Positions 16,648 to 24,520 of a stretch of DNA of 64,000 nt are shown here, piece by piece. A program made the translations under genes and the position numbers. The notes under the pieces were generated by a model. That model had not been told where the DNA came from. It was given only the letters and a program-made list of their open reading frames with translations, and searched no databases. Each line of letters starts with the position of its first letter. The first letter of the stretch is position 1. Source of the DNA: UBA995 sp035477115 (GTDB taxonomy: Bacteria; Bacillota; Sulfobacillia; UBA995); NCBI GenBank assembly GCA_035477115.1, contig DATIKW010000003.1, forward strand, positions 1 through 64,000, written 5' to 3'.

Positions 16648-18078
16648 GTGAACGCCAGGAAGCGCGAGCCGATCGGCCGGTTGGAGAGGGAGTACTTGCT
16701 GGCCGTGTTGAACGCGGTGGACGAGGCCATCCACATCGTGGACGACAAGGGGTTCACCGTCTTCTACAACGATAAGGCGGCGCGCTACGAGCGGCTGGAA
16801 GCCCAGGAGATCGTCGGGAAGCACATCCTGCAAGTGTACCCGTCACTGCGCCCAGGGGACTCCACACTGCTGGAAGTGCTGCGTACCGGGCGTCCGGTGC
16901 TCAACCGGCAGCAGACTTTCACCACCGAGAAGGGGCACACGGTCACGGTGCTTGCCTCAACCTTTCCCGTGTATCGGGGCGCCGAGTTCATCGGCGCCGT
17001 CGACATCTCCCGCGACATCACTGAAGTGCGAGACCTGCTCGACAAGATCCTCGTCCTCCAGAACCGTTTCACCCGCCTCACCCGGTCCGGCCGACCCGCC
17101 GATGCCGTGCCGCCAGCCCGCTATACTTTCGGTGATCTGATAGGAGAAGACCCGCGTCTGCGGGCCGTCAAGGCCCTTGCGGCCCGTGCCGCCGGGACCA
17201 CTGCTCCCGTCTTCCTGTTCGGGGAGACGGGCACGGGCAAGGAACTGCTGGCCCAATCCATCCACAATGCCAGTCTGCGGCGCGATCGCAGCTTCATCGC
17301 CCAAAACTGCGCGGCAATCCCCGCTGACTTGCTGGAAAGCATCCTGTTCGGATCGGTGCGGGGAGCTTTTACCGGCGCTCATGACCGTCCCGGCTTATTC
17401 GAGGCAGCGGACGGAGGTACCCTCTTTCTCGATGAACTGACCAGCCTGCCGATTGCCCTACAACCCAAACTCCTGCGGGTGCTTGAAGACGGCTATCTCC
17501 GGCGGGTGGGCGGGATCAAACCGGTCCCGGTTGATGTGCGGATCCTCGCATCCGGCAACCTCGAACCCACCCGCGCGGTACACGAAGGCAAGCTGCGGCG
17601 AGACCTGTTCGCCCGTTTGAGCAGCGTGTGCCTCGAACTCCCTCCCTTGCGCGAGCGCCGGGGAGACATCCCCGGCCTGGTCGAGCACTTCCTGTTGAAG
17701 CACGGCGGAGAGGTCGGGAGCCGCACCCGTCTGGCGCCCGAAGTCGAGTCGGTGTTTGCCCGATATGACTGGCCGGGTAATGTCCGGGAACTGGAAGGAG
17801 CGATTCAGGGCGGCCTGGTATTGGCCTTGGGCGAGGCTTGTCTGAGGGGACAGCATCTCCCCGCCCATATCGGCCGGCTCGCCGAAAGGGGCGACACCTG
17901 CTCTCCGACGGAATCCGATGCGACCCTGCGAGAACTCCTCGAGGGCCATGAGCGCAGCCTCATCCGGGCGGCCCTTGCCCGCGCCGGAGGAAACATCTCG
18001 CAGGCCGCCCGCATCCTTGGTTTGCCCCGCCAGACTCTGCAATATCGAATGCGATCGCTCGGCGAACGGGAATGCTGA
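16648..18078 (+). CDS. Sigma-54 dependent transcriptional activator with PAS domain
   Basis: About 476 residues. A PAS sensor domain (about 17-125, LLAVLNAVDEAIHIVDDKGFTVFYN) is followed by the AAA+ domain with Walker A GETGTGKE at 192-199 and the sigma-54 contact loop GAFTGA at 239-244, then a Fis-type helix-turn-helix at the C-terminus (NISQAARILGLPRQTLQYRM). Start GTG 16648 has AGGGGGGAG at good spacing. It resembles RocR-type regulators of amino-acid catabolism. The gene directly downstream is a lysine aminomutase whose leader has a near-consensus sigma-54 promoter, which makes that gene the obvious target. The ligand sensed by the PAS domain is unknown. Confidence 0.93.
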   Translation: MNARKREPIGRLEREYLLAVLNAVDEAIHIVDDKGFTVFYNDKAARYERLEAQEIVGKHILQVYPSLRPGDSTLLEVLRTGRPVLNRQQTFTTEKGHTVTVLASTFPVYRGAEFIGAVDISRDITEVRDLLDKILVLQNRFTRLTRSGRPADAVPPARYTFGDLIGEDPRLRAVKALAARAAGTTAPVFLFGETGTGKELLAQSIHNASLRRDRSFIAQNCAAIPADLLESILFGSVRGAFTGAHDRPGLFEAADGGTLFLDELTSLPIALQPKLLRVLEDGYLRRVGGIKPVPVDVRILASGNLEPTRAVHEGKLRRDLFARLSSVCLELPPLRERRGDIPGLVEHFLLKHGGEVGSRTRLAPEVESVFARYDWPGNVRELEGAIQGGLVLALGEACLRGQHLPAHIGRLAERGDTCSPTESDATLRELLEGHERSLIRAALARAGGNISQAARILGLPRQTLQYRMRSLGEREC

Positions 18079-18086
18079 GTGCACCC

Positions 18087-18102
18087 TGGCAAGACAATTG
18101 CA
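18087..18102 (+). promoter_or_regulatory. Sigma-54 (-24/-12) promoter of kamA
   Basis: The 16 bases TGGCAAGACAATTGCA match the consensus TGGCACG-N4-TTGCA at all fixed positions except one (A for C at position 6), with the diagnostic GG and GC exactly 10 bases apart. The predicted transcript start near 18113 lies just before the AGGAGG ribosome site of the aminomutase gene. The gene immediately upstream encodes a sigma-54 activator. Confidence 0.85.
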
Positions 18103-18136
18103 TGAACGCTGGGCGAAGAATCGGCGTAGGAGGCGA

Positions 18137-19438
18137 GTGGCCTTGTGGTCCGAGTCCGTGCCTGGTCCGGCCACCGGTTCCCACCGCGGGAGCGGAGCGT
18201 GGCCGGGGGTAACCGTCGCGGAGTGGGATGATTGGCGCTGGCAGGTGAGCAATCGAATCTCCTCGATCGAGCAATTGGCCAAAGTCGTGCACCTGTCACC
18301 GGCCGCCCTCCTCGATGTCGAGGAGTGTCTGAAGACCTTCCGGATGGCCATTACCCCCTACTACGCCAGCCTGATCGATCCCCAGGACCCTGGTTGCCCT
18401 ATCCGGCAGCAGGCGATCCCCACGCGTGCGGAAGTGAGCCAGGGACAGGATGACGCGCTCGACCCGCTTTTCGAGGACACCGACTCGCCGGTACCCGGAC
18501 TGACTCACCGCTATCCGGACCGGGTCCTTTTCATCGTGACCGATCAGTGCTCGATGTATTGCCGGCACTGCACCCGGCGCCGCATGGCGGGCCAGACTGA
18601 CCATGCCCCCACCCGCGCTGAACTTGAGGCTCGGCTAGATTATGTCCGGCGGACTCCCTGCATCCGGGACGTCGTACTATCCGGCGGGGATGCCCTGCTC
18701 GTCTCCGACGCGCTCCTCGACCATCTGCTCGGCGAACTCCGCTCGATCCCTCACGTGGAGATCGTCCGTCTGGCAACCCGTACGCCGGTGGTGCTCCCGC
18801 AGCGCATCACCCCCGAATTCTGCCGCATGGTCAGGAAACATCATCCCGTCTATGTCAATACTCACTTCAACCACCCGAGCGAACTGACGCGAGAAGCGGT
18901 CGGTGCGTGCGAGCGACTGGCCGACGCCGGGGTCCCCCTGGGCAATCAGACCGTACTGCTGCGGGGGGTCAACGATTGTCCCCACGTTATGCGACGGCTC
19001 ATGCACGGACTGCTGAAGGCAAGGGTCCGGCCGTATTACCTGTACCAGTGCGATCTGTCCCGCGGTATCCAGCACTTCCGCACGCCCACTTCCCGGGGAA
19101 TCGAGATCATCGAACACCTGCGGGGTCATACCTCGGGTTTGGCCGTACCCGCCTACTGCATTGACGGGCCGGGGGGTGCGGGCAAGATACCGCTCGGACC
19201 CGAGTATGTGCTGTCGCGATCGCCGGAATATCTCGTGCTCAGAAACTACGAAGGGGCGATAACCGCTTACCGCGAGCCGCCGTCCGGCGCTTCGGTGGGA
19301 GACAGGTGTGATACTTGCGGCCAGCCCCATGACCGGCAGCCCAGCCTCGGCGTGGCGGCCGTGCTCGACGGGCAACGGACGTCTCTGGAGCCGGCGGAGA
19401 TGGAACGGAAGTTGCGACGGCGCCGGCGCCCGGAGTGA
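18137..19438 (+). CDS. kamA: Lysine 2,3-aminomutase (KamA family radical SAM enzyme)
   Basis: A radical SAM, PLP-dependent enzyme of about 433 residues that shifts the alpha-amino group of lysine to give beta-lysine. The radical SAM Cys motif is CSMYCRHC near residue 138; VVLSGGDALL and PYYLYQCDLSRGIQHFRT follow, and C-terminal CDTCG may help bind zinc. The two Asp residues that I recall bind the lysine side chain in the clostridial enzyme, in CDLS and in IDGPGGAGK, are both kept, favouring lysine over glutamate. AGGAGG at 18128-18133 precedes either GTG 18137 (tight) or TTG 18143 (better spacing). Transcription is probably sigma-54 dependent. Confidence 0.9.
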   Translation: MALWSESVPGPATGSHRGSGAWPGVTVAEWDDWRWQVSNRISSIEQLAKVVHLSPAALLDVEECLKTFRMAITPYYASLIDPQDPGCPIRQQAIPTRAEVSQGQDDALDPLFEDTDSPVPGLTHRYPDRVLFIVTDQCSMYCRHCTRRRMAGQTDHAPTRAELEARLDYVRRTPCIRDVVLSGGDALLVSDALLDHLLGELRSIPHVEIVRLATRTPVVLPQRITPEFCRMVRKHHPVYVNTHFNHPSELTREAVGACERLADAGVPLGNQTVLLRGVNDCPHVMRRLMHGLLKARVRPYYLYQCDLSRGIQHFRTPTSRGIEIIEHLRGHTSGLAVPAYCIDGPGGAGKIPLGPEYVLSRSPEYLVLRNYEGAITAYREPPSGASVGDRCDTCGQPHDRQPSLGVAAVLDGQRTSLEPAEMERKLRRRRRPE

Positions 19439-19457
19439 ACTCCGCGGGGGCGGTGGA

Positions 19458-20555
19458 TTGTCCGAACTCAGGATCCTGCACGTCGATCTGGACGCTTTCT
19501 TCGCCTCGGTCGAGCAGCGGGACCGGCCGGAGCTTCGCGGTCGGCCTGTAGTAGTGGGCGGCGACCTCACTTCCCGGCGGGGGGTCGTGGCCGCTGCTTC
19601 GTACGAGGCGCGCCGCCATGGGATCTACTCGGCGATGCCGCTGGCCAGGGCCCGGCGCCTTTGTCCCGCCGCCGTCTTCTTGCCGGTCGATTTTCCCCGC
19701 TACCGCGAGGCTTCCCGGCGGTTCCTGGAGATCCTCCGCCGAGAGACGCAGGTGGTAGAGACGGTGTCATTGGACGAGGCGTTTCTCGACCTGGGGGCGC
19801 AAGTCACCGACCCGCCGGCAGTGGCCCGACGGATCAAGCGATCTATCGCGCAGGAACTCTCGTTGACGGCCTCGGTAGGAGTGGCGGCCAACAAACTCCT
19901 CGCCAAACTGGCTTCGGAACATGACAAACCCGATGGTCTGACCATTGTTCCCTTGGAGCAGGCAAGGGATTTCCTCGATCCCCAGCCGATCCGGCACTTG
20001 TGGGGAATCGGCCCAGCTGCCGAGGCTTACCTGAAGGACCGAGGGATCTTCCGTATCGGCGATCTGGCCCGGATCGATCCAGCAGTGCTCCGGCCCGGGC
20101 TGGGGAGCCGGGCCGAGGAGCTGGTACGTCTCGCCCGGGGCATTGATGACCGGCGCGTCATACCGTTTCAACCCGCGCGATCGCTTAGCGAGGAGACCAC
20201 TTTCGCCGCCGACCTGCACGACAGAGGGCGGATGATCGACTGCGTGCACGCGTTTGCCGCCCAGCTGGAGCACCGGTTGGTTGCTGCCGGCCTCAAGGCC
20301 CGCACCGTGACCGTCAAGGTGCGCTTCGCCGACTTCCGGACCGTGACCCGCAGCTTCACCCGAGACCCCGCCATCGCCTCCGCCCGTCAACTCGCACTCC
20401 GGGGAGAGCAGTTGCTGCTCGCCGCCGTCGCCGCCGATGGGCGTCCGGTTCGCCTGATCGGTCTCGGCGTGTCGGGGCTGGTCTCGGGCGATCACCCCGA
20501 GCAACTCGTCTTCGCGTTCGGGGCAGGGGCGGGTGGCGATCCATTCGGGTCGTGA
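19458..20555 (+). CDS. dinB: DNA polymerase IV (Y family)
   Basis: A 365-residue translesion polymerase. The N-terminal palm begins ILHVDLDAFFASVEQRD with the first metal-binding Asp; the second catalytic pair is in ETVSLDEAFLDL near residue 105. The SVGVAANKLLAKLASEHDKPDG segment and the helix-hairpin-helix thumb (HLWGIGPAAEAYLKDRGI) follow, then the little-finger domain. TTG 19458 is chosen because it starts directly before the conserved beta-strand and follows GGGGGCGGTGG. The gene lies 19 bp after kamA and may share its transcript. No LexA-type box was identified upstream. Confidence 0.93.
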   Translation: MSELRILHVDLDAFFASVEQRDRPELRGRPVVVGGDLTSRRGVVAAASYEARRHGIYSAMPLARARRLCPAAVFLPVDFPRYREASRRFLEILRRETQVVETVSLDEAFLDLGAQVTDPPAVARRIKRSIAQELSLTASVGVAANKLLAKLASEHDKPDGLTIVPLEQARDFLDPQPIRHLWGIGPAAEAYLKDRGIFRIGDLARIDPAVLRPGLGSRAEELVRLARGIDDRRVIPFQPARSLSEETTFAADLHDRGRMIDCVHAFAAQLEHRLVAAGLKARTVTVKVRFADFRTVTRSFTRDPAIASARQLALRGEQLLLAAVAADGRPVRLIGLGVSGLVSGDHPEQLVFAFGAGAGGDPFGS

Positions 20556-20566
20556 TCCATTTGTAG

Positions 20567-20595
20567 GTAGGGGCGGGTTCGGAACCCGCCCCTAC
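20567..20595. repeat. Dispersed 29-bp palindrome, copy 2
   Basis: Identical in all 29 bases to 16430-16458, again between two same-strand genes (dinB and the XRE-cupin regulator), 11 bp after the dinB stop. No T-run follows. Its position fits a REP-like element or an mRNA 3'-end hairpin. Confidence 0.8.
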
Positions 20596-20636
20596 AGTTG
20601 CCGGGGCCGTGACCGCATTTTCGGGGTAGCCAGGGA

Positions 20637-20647
20637 GGAACAGTTCC
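20637..20647. promoter_or_regulatory. Candidate operator of the XRE-cupin regulator
   Basis: The palindrome GGAACAGTTCC lies 75 bp before the regulator's ATG, next to an unusually AT-rich patch with TAATATTA at 20658-20665 that could be part of a -10 region. XRE-type repressors often bind such sites in their own promoter. This is a guess from position and symmetry only. Confidence 0.3.
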
Positions 20648-20721
20648 CCCGCGGAAGTAATATTAGATTCATCGCCGTAGGCAGTGATGGAGAAACGGCA
20701 AGAGAAGGTGGAGCGCCCATA

Positions 20722-21270
20722 ATGATCGGCGAGACGATTCGGCGCCTTCGCCGGAGCAAGAAGCTCACCTTGCAGAAGGTCGGCGCCGCTACGGGCTTGA
20801 GCCCAGGGTTCCTCAGTCAGGTCGAGCATGGCCAGGCGGCGCCTTCCCTGGCATCGCTCCGCAAGATCGCCGAGGCGTTGAATACATCGTTGTTCCGGCT
20901 GCTCGCTTCCGAGGTGCAGACATCATCCCTCGTGCGCCGCGACCAGCGGAAGAGCTGTAACTGGCCGGGCCGGAATGTGGTGTTCGAGTTGCTCACGCCG
21001 GATGTGTACGAAAGCCGGTTCGAGGTGGTCATGACCTGCCTGCGGGCCGGTCAGACGACATGCGATGAGCCGCTATGCCACGGGCGATCCGACGACCAGG
21101 AGTTCGCCGTGGTCCTGAGCGGGAGGGTCGAACTGACGATCGGCGAGGACCTGCACGTCCTGGACGAGGGCGACAGCGTCCTGTTCAGTTCAGCATTGCC
21201 GCATCGGTACCGCGGGCTGGGTGACAGCGCGGCCCGGATCCTCAGCATAATCCACCCGCCCTCGTTTTGA
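20722..21270 (+). CDS. XRE family transcriptional regulator with cupin domain
   Basis: A 182-residue DNA-binding regulator. An N-terminal HTH_3 domain (IGETIRRLRRSKKLTLQKVGAATGLSPGFLSQVEHGQAAPSL, residues 2-44) is joined to a C-terminal cupin barrel (about 105-178) with EFAVVLSGRVELTIGE and DSVLFSSALPHRYR. Proteins of this layout (PuuR-like) sense small metabolites such as amines or amino acids. The ATG at 20722 is supported by GGTGGAG eight bases upstream. The target genes are not evident; it may regulate itself, and its position near the amino-acid catabolic genes is suggestive only. Confidence 0.92.
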   Translation: MIGETIRRLRRSKKLTLQKVGAATGLSPGFLSQVEHGQAAPSLASLRKIAEALNTSLFRLLASEVQTSSLVRRDQRKSCNWPGRNVVFELLTPDVYESRFEVVMTCLRAGQTTCDEPLCHGRSDDQEFAVVLSGRVELTIGEDLHVLDEGDSVLFSSALPHRYRGLGDSAARILSIIHPPSF

Positions 21271-21328
21271 GCGAGCGGTAGGCAATCATCGATGAGCGGA
21301 GAAACATGCAGTTGCGAGGTGATGTCGA

Positions 21329-22330
21329 GTGACTGTCCATCAACGGTTCGGACGACGCCTCGCCGACCTCGAAGCCGGCGAGCGGGTCGACCTGAAAGCG
21401 GTGGTCGCGCGCAAGAGTCTCCAGCCGTTTCGAGACCCGGGTAAGGGCAGCTATCTTAGCCTGTGGGTGACGGATGCCAGCGGAGGCATGGCGGCCCGGT
21501 TGTGGGACGGCGCCAGAGAAGCGGCATCGCGATTGCAGGTGGACCGGCCGGTCCGGCTGCTGGGGACCGTAGACAACTTTCGCGACAGCCTCCAGTTGAA
21601 CGTGGAACGAGTCGAGCCCCTTGCCGATGCCGACGTCCGACCGGAGGACTTCCTGCCCGTCGGCCCTCGTGAGCCCCTCGAGGTGGAGGCGGAGTTGGAG
21701 GAGCGACTCGGTCGAGTGAGCGATGCGCGGCTCGCGTCCCTCCTGGCCGGTATCTTCGGCGATGGGAACTTACGGCGCTCCTTCCTGCGGGCACCCGCCG
21801 GCAAGAGCATTCATCACGCTTACCTCGGCGGGCTGGCCGACCATACTCTGGAAGTCGTCAGCCTGGCCTTGGCCGCCGGGGCCTACTACTCTCCCGTGGA
21901 TAGCGACCTCCTGTGCTGCGGTGCGTTGCTGCATGATGTCGGCAAGCTCGAGGAGTATCGGTGGGACTGGACGATCGACTACACCGATCGGGGGCGGCTC
22001 ATCGGCCACCCGGTGCTCGGCTATCAACTTGTAGCCCGGCGGATCGCGGGCATCGACGCTTTCCCGCGGGAACTCGAATGGCGCCTGCTCCACCTGATCC
22101 TCAGCCATCATGGCGAACTCGCCTGGGGGGCGCCGGTGCTGCCCCAGACGCTGGAGGCGGCAGTGTTGGCCCACGCCGACCTCCTCTCCGGTCGTGCCCA
22201 GCAGTTCGAACAGGTTCTCCGGAGTCCGCGACCGTCCGGTCAGGTGTGGACCGCGTACGATCGTGTGCTGGGCAGATACCTGTACGCGGGAGAAGCTGAT
22301 GAGCCGCTAGAGGCGGTGACCCGACCATGA
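21329..22330 (+). CDS. 3'-5' exoribonuclease YhaM-like (OB fold plus HD domain)
   Basis: A 333-residue protein with an N-terminal OB-fold nucleic-acid binding region (about 15-95, with GKGSYLSLWVTDASGGMAARLWDG) and an HD-type metal-dependent hydrolase domain: HHAYLGGLADHTLEV and LLHDVGKLEEY supply the metal ligands, with HLILSHHGELAWGAP after. Length and layout match YhaM, a 3'-5' exonuclease for RNA and single-stranded DNA in Firmicutes. GTG 21329 is the start. The stop overlaps the next small gene (ATGA), and a polynucleotide-kinase-like gene follows, so this may be an RNA-processing unit. Confidence 0.88.
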   Translation: MTVHQRFGRRLADLEAGERVDLKAVVARKSLQPFRDPGKGSYLSLWVTDASGGMAARLWDGAREAASRLQVDRPVRLLGTVDNFRDSLQLNVERVEPLADADVRPEDFLPVGPREPLEVEAELEERLGRVSDARLASLLAGIFGDGNLRRSFLRAPAGKSIHHAYLGGLADHTLEVVSLALAAGAYYSPVDSDLLCCGALLHDVGKLEEYRWDWTIDYTDRGRLIGHPVLGYQLVARRIAGIDAFPRELEWRLLHLILSHHGELAWGAPVLPQTLEAAVLAHADLLSGRAQQFEQVLRSPRPSGQVWTAYDRVLGRYLYAGEADEPLEAVTRP

Positions 22331-22650
22331 CCGTCGACCGCGAGTCGGAGCGTGACGCCGCCCCGGGACAGGAGGGACGGCATGCCGCCTGGGAGGCGCT
22401 GGACGGGAATAGCGGTCGTCTGTTGCGCGGGCGGGCGGGTCGCCGCCGCCGACCGACGATGGCAGCGAAGGATGAAGATGAGCCTCGGGTTGGCATGCGC
22501 GATGAGGGCGGCGAGCGCGTGCAACTCGACAGCCTGGACATCCTGGCGTTCATCATCGCGTTCTTCCAGCTGCTCTTGCCGCCAGCGTTGATCATGGTGG
22601 GCGTATTGGTCCTACTATACTTGCTGCTGCGGCTGTGGGCCGGGATATAG
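22327..22650 (+). CDS. Small single-pass membrane protein, unknown
   Basis: Up to 107 residues. The N-terminal half is polar and Arg/Asp/Glu-rich; residues 70-104 are strongly hydrophobic (ILAFIIAFFQLLLPPALIMVG and on), one long or two short membrane helices ending close to the C-terminus. The ATG at 22327 overlaps the stop of the exonuclease gene by ATGA, suggesting coupling, though internal ATGs at 22459 and 22495 would also keep the whole membrane segment. No family recognised. It could anchor the neighbouring RNA enzymes at the membrane, which is speculation. Confidence 0.6.
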   Translation: MTVDRESERDAAPGQEGRHAAWEALDGNSGRLLRGRAGRRRRPTMAAKDEDEPRVGMRDEGGERVQLDSLDILAFIIAFFQLLLPPALIMVGVLVLLYLLLRLWAGI

Positions 22651-22672
22651 CGCCGTGGGGGGTGAGAGCCAC

Positions 22673-23728
22673 ATGAAAGCCTGGAATGAAGCGGCCGAGC
22701 TGTTGGCCGCCCGGCCTGGTCTGGCAATGTTGCTCGGAGCGTCGGACACCGGCAAGTCGTCGTTGGCCGCCCTGTTTGCCAACCACTTGGTGGGAGCGGG
22801 GATCAAGGTTGCCGTGGTGGACGCTGATATCGGCCAATCGGACATCGGTCCGCCTGGCGTGGTAGGCATGGGATTGCTCGCTGCGCCCATCCGGCGGCTG
22901 GCCGACATACCTCTGCGGGACGCTTACTTTGTGGGCTCGAACTCCCCCGAAGGGCATAGCCTTTCCCTGCTGGTAGGGTGCGCGGAGATGGTGGTCCGAG
23001 CCCGGAGCCTTGGAGCCGAGGCGGTCATCCTCGATACCACGGGACTGGTTCACGGGCGAGGGGCACGGGTGCTCAGCCACTTCAGCCGGGACTTGCTCCG
23101 ACCGAACTTCGTGGTGGGGCTCGAGCGAGAGGGCGAACTCGAGCACTTGTTACGTCCGATGGCGGGCCTTCCGGGATTGGATGTAATCCGGCTGAAAGCC
23201 TCTCCCCGGGCCCAGCTGCGGTCCCGGCAGCAACGGAAGTCCGCCAGGGAGAGGGCATTCCGAAGTCACCTGGCCGGAGCGCGCACCGTCGAACTCCCAC
23301 TGGACCGGGTCAGTGTACTGCGGACTATTTATGGCACGGGGCGACGCCTTGACGCCGGCGAGTACCCTGGTTTGAGCGAGCGACTGGGGTGCCCGGTACT
23401 GCATGCCGAGTGGATTCCTGAAGGGCTCTACCTCGTGGTTGACGGTTCTTTCGAGCAAGGCCGGATGGACCGACTCAAAGAACAGGAAGGCGTAGAGCAG
23501 ATCCTCACCAGCCGGACCGATCGCCTCCGGGACCTCCTGGTGGGGCTGGCCGGCGCCGAACAAGACTGGCTGGGGATTGGCATCTTGCTCGGAATCGACT
23601 TCAGCAGCCGCACCGCCCAGATTCACACCGCGGCCGACGAAGCGCGGATCAGGTCAATCCACGTGGGCATCCTGCGGGTGTCCACTTCCGGCGAAGAGAT
23701 GGGGAGGATCTTCCCCAACGACGTCTGA
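22673..23728 (+). CDS. Clp1/NOL9-like P-loop polynucleotide kinase
   Basis: About 351 residues. The P-loop GASDTGKSSLAALFANHL is near residues 22-39, and VAVVDADIGQSDIGPPGVVGMG matches the Clp1/Grc3 Walker B region with its DxDxGQ signature; VILDTTGLVHGRGAR follows as in that family. Eukaryotic and archaeal relatives phosphorylate 5'-hydroxyl ends of RNA or DNA. The C-terminal part is divergent and may bind substrate. ATG 22673 after GGGGGGTGAG is preferred to GTG 22655. It lies 22 bp after the small membrane gene and 15 bp before the sirtuin gene. Kinase activity is inferred from family only. Confidence 0.82.
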   Translation: MKAWNEAAELLAARPGLAMLLGASDTGKSSLAALFANHLVGAGIKVAVVDADIGQSDIGPPGVVGMGLLAAPIRRLADIPLRDAYFVGSNSPEGHSLSLLVGCAEMVVRARSLGAEAVILDTTGLVHGRGARVLSHFSRDLLRPNFVVGLEREGELEHLLRPMAGLPGLDVIRLKASPRAQLRSRQQRKSARERAFRSHLAGARTVELPLDRVSVLRTIYGTGRRLDAGEYPGLSERLGCPVLHAEWIPEGLYLVVDGSFEQGRMDRLKEQEGVEQILTSRTDRLRDLLVGLAGAEQDWLGIGILLGIDFSSRTAQIHTAADEARIRSIHVGILRVSTSGEEMGRIFPNDV

Positions 23729-23743
23729 ACCGGGAGTTGAGCG

Positions 23744-24517
23744 GTGGACGACGGGAGAGCCCAGGTGGAACTGGCTGCCCGGATGATCGCCGGCAGCACC
23801 CATTGCGTTGCCCTGACCGGCGCAGGCGTCTCCACCGAGAGCGGCCTGCCCGACTTCCGGAGCCCCGGCACCGGTCTGTGGGAGGGCATCGATCCGGCGA
23901 TCGAGCTGTCGGCGACAGCCCTGCGCCGCGATCCGGAACGTTTCTACCACTTCTTCCTCGGCATGCGTCGCATGGCCGGCGCACTGCCCAATCGGGCTCA
24001 CGAAGTCCTCGCCCTGCTGGAGCACGAGGGTTTGCTACACTCGGTCATCACCCAGAACATCGACGGCCTTCATCGCCGGGCGGGCTCCCGCCTCGTCCTG
24101 GAAGTTCATGGGAACCTCGAGAGCGGCACCTGCCTGGACTGCCGGCGCTCGCTGCCCATGCCCGAGTTGCTGGAACAGGTGGATGATGGCGTGATCCCTC
24201 CGCGTTGCCGGCAATGCGGCGAGGTGGTGCGGCCGGACGTCGTGTTGTTCGGCGACCAACTCCCCGAGTGCTTCGCGGAGGCCCGGGCCCAGAGCGCGCG
24301 GGCGGACGTGATGCTGGTCGTCGGCACCAGCCTCACCGTCTGGCCGGTAGCCGGGCTGCCGGCGCTCGCCCGCTCCCTGATCATCGTGAACCTGGAAGAC
24401 ACGCCGTACGACCACCAGGCGGCGGTGCGGATCAGGGACCGCGCCGGCGTCGCGCTTGCGGCCATCTGGGACTGCCTTTTCGGCTCGCGGCCTACGGGAC
24501 AAACGGGAGGGGTGTAG
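23744..24517 (+). CDS. cobB: NAD-dependent protein deacylase, Sir2 family
   Basis: A 257-residue sirtuin that removes acyl groups from protein lysines using NAD. Visible motifs: GAGVSTESGLPDFRSPGTGLW (NAD site) at about 26-46, TQNIDGLHRRAG, the catalytic His in EVHGN, and a zinc ribbon with CLDC and CRQC. VVGTSLTVWPVAGLP closes the Rossmann fold. GTG 23744 is the start. The gene is plus-strand and tightly packed between the Clp1-like kinase and bshC. Substrates are unknown; metabolic enzymes such as acyl-CoA synthetases are usual targets. The symbol follows the family and is not certain. Confidence 0.93.
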   Translation: MDDGRAQVELAARMIAGSTHCVALTGAGVSTESGLPDFRSPGTGLWEGIDPAIELSATALRRDPERFYHFFLGMRRMAGALPNRAHEVLALLEHEGLLHSVITQNIDGLHRRAGSRLVLEVHGNLESGTCLDCRRSLPMPELLEQVDDGVIPPRCRQCGEVVRPDVVLFGDQLPECFAEARAQSARADVMLVVGTSLTVWPVAGLPALARSLIIVNLEDTPYDHQAAVRIRDRAGVALAAIWDCLFGSRPTGQTGGV

Positions 24518-24520
24518 TCA

